A DNA stretch of 64,000 nucleotides, taken from assembly GCA_964017155.1 (NCBI GenBank), contig OZ024856.1, positions 7,304,813 to 7,368,812 of the forward strand. Direction: 5' to 3'. Below the pieces are notes generated by a model, which saw nothing but the letters and a program-made list of their open reading frames with translations, ran no database searches and was not told where the DNA came from. A program made the position numbers and the translations under genes. This DNA is from Oasisia sp. SBJ-2009. Lineage: Eukaryota > Annelida > Polychaeta > Sabellida > Siboglinidae. Shown one piece after another: positions 57,801 through 64,000 of this stretch (its first letter is position 1; the number at the start of each line of letters is the position of its first letter).

Positions 57801-59739
57801 AACAAATAATAATTGATGCTCATTTTTTCTTTTCTGCAAGATTACAGAACACCATAACTTCATGTTCTACTAAAAATAACAATTGTACTGGCCAATAATT
57901 ATACACACAGTACAGAGATGTATTTCACATTTAACTAAAAACCAGTCGAAAGCAGTTATTGAACTCCTGTCCATCTGTGGGTCAGGGAGGATGTTAATGT
58001 CACTATCTTTATCAGTAGAGGCAGTCAACATATTTTCAACATCAGGCCACACAAATTTACATAGTTCAACACACTTCAAGTAATTTGTCACCTTAGTTTA
58101 AAAAACCTGGGAAGACACAATTTTTGGTTTTTTTTTTACAACCATCGACTTTAAGTCCAGACATTTTGGCAAGGTCTTTTCTGTATTCTCAAGTTTGATT
58201 ACCCATGCTGTTGTCTTCTTTGTCATCTTCATTATTTCAATGTTTTAATTTTGAAGAAGTTTCTCGTGGTTTTGTATAACAGTCACAAACAATGTAACCA
58301 ACTACCCTCTGACTCTTTGCAACTGCTTAATGTTGGGAATTAGACTGATCTCATTCCAGTCATATGAACTTTATAATTTTAATTCAACCATGGCTTAGTT
58401 GATGCATCCATGTAAAATATTCTGACAGGTCCTGGCAGCAACTTGGTTAAACTCATTGGATGTGATCACGCGATATCACTCCAGAGAACAATTAGAGTCA
58501 TAGTCTTAGACAATAAACCTTAGCCATGTGGTAAAGAAATACTGTGTAGAATTTCTTTGAAAGTCCATGAACACATTCTGCAACTGATCTTTGATAGATA
58601 ATCTGGCCTATCTTGTAGATTTATATGGATCATGGCTGCCATTCCGGTGTGTAGTATCACGATTTTTACAGATAATATATGTTACAAATGGTGCATGTTT
58701 CTGAATCCATGGACAATATTCATTAAGTCCAAAGATGCCATTCATATTTAACTGAAACATTGTCCCAGTGCCTGTGCTGACCTCTAATGTACTTAGATCC
58801 CATTATTAGTTTCTTATTATGATTTATAGTGCAAGAGAAAAAAAACATATAATTCTGTTATTGTAATTCTGTTACCAAAATGTAATTCCGTTACCATGAT
58901 TCCCGCAAGATGAGATAAGACACACATAAATTGTGTACTCTCACCTATTCATGGGTGTATCTAATAAGAGAATTTCAAGTAACTGTTAATTTTGATCACT
59001 TGTTGGCTCTCAGGAAAACTTTATGTACTTTTTCGGTAACGGAATTACATAAAAAATATATGAAAATGTGTGACTACCCATATCAAAATACAGCTTATGC
59101 AGTACAAGTTGCTTTCTGAATTTTGAACACATACAGTATGAACTTTGAAAATCTATAAAACAAAGGTAAATTAGTTAAGAGTTAATGGTAAGATGGGAGG
59201 GGTTTCTGTTGGCCCTTGTTTTTCCATTAGTTTGACTGCTAAGAATTCACTCCATTAGAAATGCAATTAAAAAAAATTGTGAACTGATGGCACAATTTTT
59301 TTTACTTGGGCCTGAATTTTATGTATGTTTTACATCAGTGGTACAACTTTTACACTGTTTCAACAAGATTTAATTTTTAGCAGTCTGGGCTCTCCAATAT
59401 GGAATTGCCCATATATTAAAAACCCGACTACCAAGAAAGTGGGGCATTCCGTCCAAAAGTGGGGCATTGCGACCACGGTGTTCCAAAATGTGGGGGCATT
59501 GCGACTTCGCGGTTGGGGCATTGCGACTAGGCAGTAGGGGTATTGCGACTGGGGCATTCAGGTAGTGGGGCATTCCGACCACATTCCTTTATAATGACTT
59601 ATTATCGCCCACCTACCTCCGTAAGTTCACTAATGCTTGTGTTCAATTTTTCAATTGTTGACACAATTAATTGCTCCTGCAATTCTAATTTTGACGTTTC
59701 TTTAATTTCTTCTTCTAGGTTATTCTTCAAGTTATCCAT
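51863..59739 (-). CDS. Unidentified acidic coiled-coil protein, 108 aa, 3 exons
   Basis: Exons on the - strand: 59739..59617, 53458..53335, 51942..51863 (stop TAG). The donors GTAGGT and GTAAAA and the acceptors TTCCAG and TTTCAG are good, and phases join (0, then 1). The protein starts MDNLKNNLEEEIKETSKLEL and is helical with heptad-like spacing through EKLNTSISELTEEIYLAYLE; it has an acidic, polar middle (ETAKIVEEIGDDPEFLG) and a final helix KKQTQLVSELNRLKDQLSG. It resembles small coiled-coil adaptor or kinetochore subunits in character, but I cannot name a family. Intron 1 is 6.2 kb and holds LINE fragments and two palindromic elements. The ASDURF ORF follows the stop by 59 bases. Confidence 0.7.
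52170..52480 (+). mobile_element. LINE RT C-terminal remnant
   Basis: A + strand frame has KLNKVVKTAFKITGNEL and then PPIQLHTERK, like the end of fish/invertebrate RTs (NKVVKTASKI.G..L....LYT.R). The frame breaks after it. In intron 2 of the coiled-coil gene. Confidence 0.45.
52785..53150 (+). mobile_element. Degenerate LINE fragment, C-terminal region
   Basis: Broken frames give RTEVGMKDSFKTKLVSSRLE, WASHVTHVERMEDEKLAE and, after shifts, DLERVREEWGTTGTFRSWRL then LFENVVREK and a stop. This matches the RWAGHV.R..D / W...A.DR..W tail of RTE-like proteins. Several stops and frameshifts. Confidence 0.6.
54190..54860 (-). mobile_element. Truncated LINE, copy B
   Basis: On the - strand one frame from 54860 reads RLDYCNSLFHNIAIKDITKL, QRVQNCLARVVTRSPRF, KSLHWLPVQYRIMFKMCTIT and GTRAFAVGAPTLWNMLPSSV. 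A frameshift near the end separates it from the copy A tail. It ends with the same 3' UTR and (ATT)n tail as 29082-29515. It is inserted in intron 1 of the coiled-coil gene, same orientation. Confidence 0.88.
54979..55621. mobile_element. Palindromic element with GGACAAAACCCCCTC subrepeat termini
   Basis: Inverted ends: the left arm runs about 55005-55085 from CGGACAAACCCCCTCGGACA and the right arm covers about 55500-55617. Each arm contains two blocks of paired GGACAAAACCCCCTC units separated by the same unique segment (CATACATAACTCCATTGGTA). The right arm has one extra unit. The interior of about 400 bp has no ORF. Flanking ATACAAAT at 54971-54978 and 55622-55629 is a candidate 8-bp target duplication. 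Confidence 0.75.
57005..57428. mobile_element. MITE nested in (TA)n, termini AGCGT...ACGCT
   Basis: Inverted ends share GGGTACCT and a TGATCGACC / GGTCGATCA core (left AGCGTCAGGGTACCTATGAT, right reversed AGCGTGTGGGTACCTTTCAT). A further TAATGATCGACTGTT copy lies inside at about 57212. Bounded on both sides by TA repeats, suggesting TA-target insertion. No ORF. Confidence 0.75.
57443..59410. mobile_element. DNA-transposon-like element with GGGCAATTCCA termini and GTAACGGAATTAC motifs
   Basis: Termini GGGCAATTCCA (57443-57453) and TGGAATTGCCC (59400-59410) are perfect inverted repeats flanked by ATAT. The motif GTAACGGAATTAC occurs at 57554, 57741, 57762 and 59036 in direct orientation and at 58882 inverted, with near-copies at 57456 and 58863. 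A degenerate - strand coding region (58091..57870 open; TASTDKDSDINILPDPQMD, and upstream VVGYIVCDCYTKPRETSSKL with stops) may be what remains of its protein. Confidence 0.65.
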
Positions 59740-60300
59740 AATTTAACATGAAATGGCCCAAAAACCAACAGGATTTAACATCCTTCGGTGGTCGAGTGAA
59801 CGTACGGGTAAGCCGATAGCCTCGGTTACCCAGGCTCCGTGATGGCAGCACTTTTAAGCCCCTTATCTCCTAGCCTCGGTTACCCAGACTCCGTGAGGTG
59901 GCAGCACTTTTAAAGTTGCATTCTGACATAATTTCCCCTTTTTAACGCATTTTAGAAAAGTCAATGTACACCATGACTGATATTTGCTTATTAGTATACT
60001 TCCTACCACATGTCTCACTTTGTGGTTTTATGCGTTATTTGATCAAATATAAGTTTGCAACAAACAACGGCTCTGGAGTTTCCCAAAAGTCGATCTATTT
60101 TTACCATCGGAACTCTCCGGGCAACGTAAGTAAACGATGGGGCAAACTAAAAGGTAGTCTCGCTTAACCGACTGTCGTTCGGCTGCGGAACTACGCCGAG
60201 AAGAGTTGAGGGGGCTTAAAAGTGCTGCCACCTCACGGAGTCTGGGTAACCGAGGCTAACTAAAAGGCGGTTCCACATATCCACGTTAGTCGCTAGAGGC
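59740..60300. promoter_or_regulatory. Upstream region of the coiled-coil gene with repeated CTCF-like motifs
   Basis: Holds two direct copies of a TCGGTTACCCAG(A/G)CTCCG block (59819-59862 and 59871-59913) and an inverted copy at 60216-60258. The second direct copy and the inverted copy are identical over 43 bases. Each carries CCGTGAGGTGGCAGCAC (59891-59907 on +; 60222-60238 on -) or a two-base-shorter variant (59837-59850). Confidence 0.5.
59871..60258. repeat. Perfect 43-bp inverted repeat (arms 59871-59913 and 60216-60258)
   Basis: Arms begin TAGCCTCGGTTACCCAGACT and end GGTGGCAGCACTTTTAA. The identity is complete, so the pair is recent or under gene conversion or constraint. The spacer is 302 bp. 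Confidence 0.95.
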
Positions 60301-60695
60301 GCCACTAGGCAACAATACCCTAGTTATTAAATATTAGGGGTCAGAGCACAGTTAGACTTCCTGGTGTAACCCATACGAATGTAGTACCTTAATAATTGTG
60401 TCATTTGAGATTTTGAAAAAATAAATTAATGTGAAATGAGTACCGTAGGACAGGCATACCAGTAGGTGAAGTGCTATGATATATCTGCAGTGCAATGACG
60501 CATGTTAGGCAGAGTGTAGTTGGCGTAGTGATTTTTAGCCATTTTTTCTTACATGACCCTGCGAATGCAGAAAAGCGTGCTCAGTTTGGTCAATATTGAG
60601 GGTCAGAACACATGCATGCATTTTAAGAGAGCCTGAGATATGCTTTTTTGACGAAATTTGATCAGCATATCAGTGACATGACTGCAGTGATTGTG

Positions 60696-60985
60696 TTAAA
60701 ATTTAGATTTTTTCTCAGGTCCAGTTTCCTTATAATCTGACAAAACGTTAACATGGCCGCCAATGGGAAAATCAACAGTGCTCTGTGCCCTAAAATCATC
60801 CTCAATTAGCCATTGACCGTACAGGCGCGTAGCCAGCGATAGTTTGTATGTGGGCAACTGGACATGCTGGACGTATCGAGCGGTGGCATCTTTGTGAATG
60901 TGGTATGTCGTTTCCGTGCTGTCTGCCAAATGTGATCCGCCTTTTAGTGAGGCCCTAGTGTGGTTTCCTGACAGCGCTTTTCACA
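60696..60985 (-). other. Unidentified protein-like open frame
   Basis: The - strand frame is open after a TGA near 60986 to a TAA at 60696. It reads KALSGNHTRASLKGGSHLAD, then YVQHVQLPTYKLSLATRLYG, QWLIEDDFRAQSTVDFPIGG and HVNVLSDYKETG. Composition looks like real protein, but there is no ATG at the start and I recognise no family. It could be an internal exon, a relic, or part of a mobile element. Confidence 0.3.
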
Positions 60986-61189
60986 GGAATTCCCTTCATC
61001 GAGGTCTAAACCAATCAGAGAATTCTAACTGGTGAGGCTCACCGGAATAATTTTTCGTCTTTTGCTGCTTTTTATCTTAAAATGGCATATTATGTGAAAA
61101 TAAGTTGATAGGTATAGTTGAGGAAAACAATATATAATGTATGTGGAATGCTGGTTTACTGGGAAATTGTATTTTAAACATGGCGGAAG

Positions 61190-61310
61190 TCAGAATGCAA
61201 CTTTAAGCCCCTCAACCAGAGAAGATCTAACAGAGAAGGTTCACTACGGCAGTTCCATTTTGAATTATGAGACAGAAGCGCCTCTAGCGGACGAATGTGC
61301 CGTATTAGCA
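61190..61310 (+). repeat. Segment inversely duplicated at 63310-63450
   Basis: Shares AGAGAAGATCTAACAGAGAA + GGTTCACT and GCGGACGAATGTGCCG, in the same order, with the - strand of 63310-63450. The two copies face each other across 2 kb of AT-rich repeats. Confidence 0.8.
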
Positions 61311-61628
61311 GACTGCCAGATGAAACTGCAGTACAAATTATATGTTCAATTATTCATACGTTATTGAAATTGCACTTGAAGCACTTCATAAACACTGAAG
61401 CACGTAAACTTGCAATAGTGCACGTAGCAACATCTTTTCTCACTATCCAGACACTAGATAGGCCTATTAGTACATTTTTTTACATCATATTACAGCGTGT
61501 TATTTATTTGCTTGCACACCTGTGGCTGACGTTGGCCGGTATCATGCACCCTCCGCAGTCCCCCCTCCCCCATTTCCTATACCCACATCAGCACTTGTTT
61601 GGGTTTTTATATTGTTGTGTTTGTTTTA

Positions 61629-62350
<722 letters not shown>

Positions 62351-62379
62351 TTATTACTATTATTATTATTATAATTATT

Positions 62380-63019
<640 letters not shown>

Positions 63020-63231
63020 TATAATTATTGTATACATGTATATTCAAATTCTTACGTATTAGAAAACTAATCAAACAGTATTCATGGCTAATGATTACTG
63101 ATAGTTTTACTCGCAATAACATAATATCGTTTTGAACATTTTAACAAAACATTTGTATTTAATGATGATTATTTCCTGGTAGTATAAAATAATTAAAAGT
63201 TCATAACTATGTGCTCTTATCTTCAACTTAC

Positions 63232-63384
63232 TCGTTGCACCAGTAGGGCGCGCAAAATGAGCCGGTTGACCGACTCTTCGATGTACTTGGCGGTGGTGTG
63301 GCCATTGTCTAATATGTCAAGCAAATAAAGCGGCACATTCGTCCGCTTGGGGCGCTGCGCTCCACGCGCTAAAATGGCGGCCCA
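63232..63384 (-). CDS. Candidate coding exon of an unidentified gene
   Basis: The - strand frame from 63384 down to a consensus donor (CAACGA/GTAAGT at 63232/63231) encodes 51 residues ending RTNVPLYLLDILDNGHTTA, KYIEESVNRLILRALLVQR. It looks strongly protein-like and GC-rich against AT-rich surroundings. No ATG opens it: TAA stands just upstream and the nearby ATG (63383..63381) is in another frame with a stop after 22 codons. An acceptor at TTTTAG/CGCG (near 63370) or a non-AUG start would be needed. I do not recognise the family; the following exons are not found in the window. Confidence 0.4.
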
Positions 63385-63554
63385 TTATAAATTGCGAAGT
63401 GAACCTTCTCTGTTAGATCTTCTCTGCCTCAACTCCGCCTGGGACATTAATGGGCTTAAGTTTCTACATCCGGGTAGCCTTACCCAAGATTAGGGTAGAG
63501 ACGCTGATTGGCTCTCAGGCCAATTAGGGAATACAATTAAAATAACGATATACT

Positions 63555-63895
63555 TTTACAAGATAATAATATCATATGAAAAGTATTCAACATTGAACTT
63601 ATATTAACACAAAAGTAAGTACAAATTCAAATTTACAGTTGTTTATAAAATAAGAATTACGGCAGGATTAACCAGTATCCGTGAGGTGGCAGCATTGTCT
63701 AGCCCCACATGGATAGCATACCGATTAAATAAGTATACCTTTTTTATCAAATAATGCTGTATTATAAAAACTATTCAGAATTAAACTTATATTAACACAA
63801 AATAAATAGAAATACAAATTTGCAGTTGTTTATAAAAAATATATATATTACGGCAGTGTCCGTGAGGTGGCAGCATTGTATAGACCACGCGGATA
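63555..63895. repeat. Tandem duplication of about 180 bp, each copy with a CTCF-like motif
   Basis: The two copies share ACTTATATTAACACAAAA, CAGTTGTTTATAAAA and CCGTGAGGTGGCAGCATTGT (63679-63695 and 63860-63876). The second copy lacks GGATTAACCA before the motif. Confidence 0.85.
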
Positions 63896-64000
63896 CCAAA
63901 CAAAAGCTATAAATGGTACCAGACTGTCTTCTCGGCGAGACTAGCTCTGGCATTGTTTTGCTTGGTTTTGGTATAGTGGTTCCATCTGTTGGATAATTGT

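Larger units (their letters stand above)
56725..59588. mobile_element. Palindromic element with AGTCGCAATGCCCCA subrepeat termini
   Basis: The left end (56728-56885) and right end (59440-59582) are inverted and composed of about eight irregular units of GTCGCAATGCCCCA or GGAATGCCCC with short spacers (CTGCCTGA, AACCGCGA, CTTTTGGT) that also match between the two ends. A 9-bp direct repeat TTATAATGA flanks it at 56716-56724 and 59589-59597, consistent with a target duplication of Mutator-like length. Two other elements lie inside (57005-57428 and 57443-59410). No intact transposase. Confidence 0.75.

Overview
This is an animal (metazoan) nuclear genome window, most likely a marine invertebrate. 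The evidence is long introns with GT-AG sites, many microsatellites and minisatellites, truncated LINE retrotransposons, tRNA-derived SINEs, palindromic DNA transposons, and single-copy genes whose predicted proteins align along their length with vertebrate orthologues. A lophotrochozoan such as a mollusc is my guess; nothing in the sequence proves the phylum. No CRISPR, operon or prokaryotic feature is present.

Layout. (1) 198-2088, + strand: the last three coding exons of COA8 (mitochondrial cytochrome c oxidase assembly factor 8); the 5' end lies outside the window. (2) 3645-6310: a 1.17-kb unit in about 2.3 tandem copies, CpG-rich, with exon-like blocks bounded by splice-like sites. (3) 6586-11717, - strand: complete ARV1 (ER lipid/sterol homeostasis), 7 exons, 266 aa, with a LINE in its fifth intron. 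(4) 14860-27844, - strand: complete BPNT1 (3'(2'),5'-bisphosphate nucleotidase), 7 exons, 312 aa. It also carries a duplicated copy of exon 6 that is exactly one base shorter and therefore frame-shifting, plus a minisatellite, a SINE and two palindromic elements in introns. (5) 27845-32176: intergenic, with a very long GTGCCT hexamer array and three LINE 3' ends. (6) 32177-49753, + strand: complete SCYL1 (pseudokinase and COPI-traffic scaffold), 19 exons, 894 aa; intron 8 holds a 3.5-kb array of a 34-bp minisatellite. (7) 51567-59739, - strand: a three-exon gene for a 108-aa acidic coiled-coil protein that I cannot name. Its last exon also carries a complete ORF for ASDURF, the prefoldin-like PAQosome subunit, so the transcript looks bicistronic. 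(8) 54979-55621 and 56725-59588: two unusual palindromic elements whose inverted termini are built from short CCCC-containing subrepeats; the second has two other elements nested inside. (9) 59740-64000: promoter-like sequence with repeated CTCF-like motifs and a perfect 43-bp inverted repeat, a quasi-palindromic AT-rich microsatellite block, and two unidentified coding candidates on the - strand.

The named genes are housekeeping functions: mitochondrial complex IV assembly (COA8), ER lipid transport (ARV1), sulfation by-product clearance (BPNT1), Golgi-ER traffic (SCYL1) and chaperone-assisted complex assembly (ASDURF). I see no shared pathway. Exon boundaries were derived by hand from GT/AG sites, phase continuity and remembered family conservation; no alignment was run.
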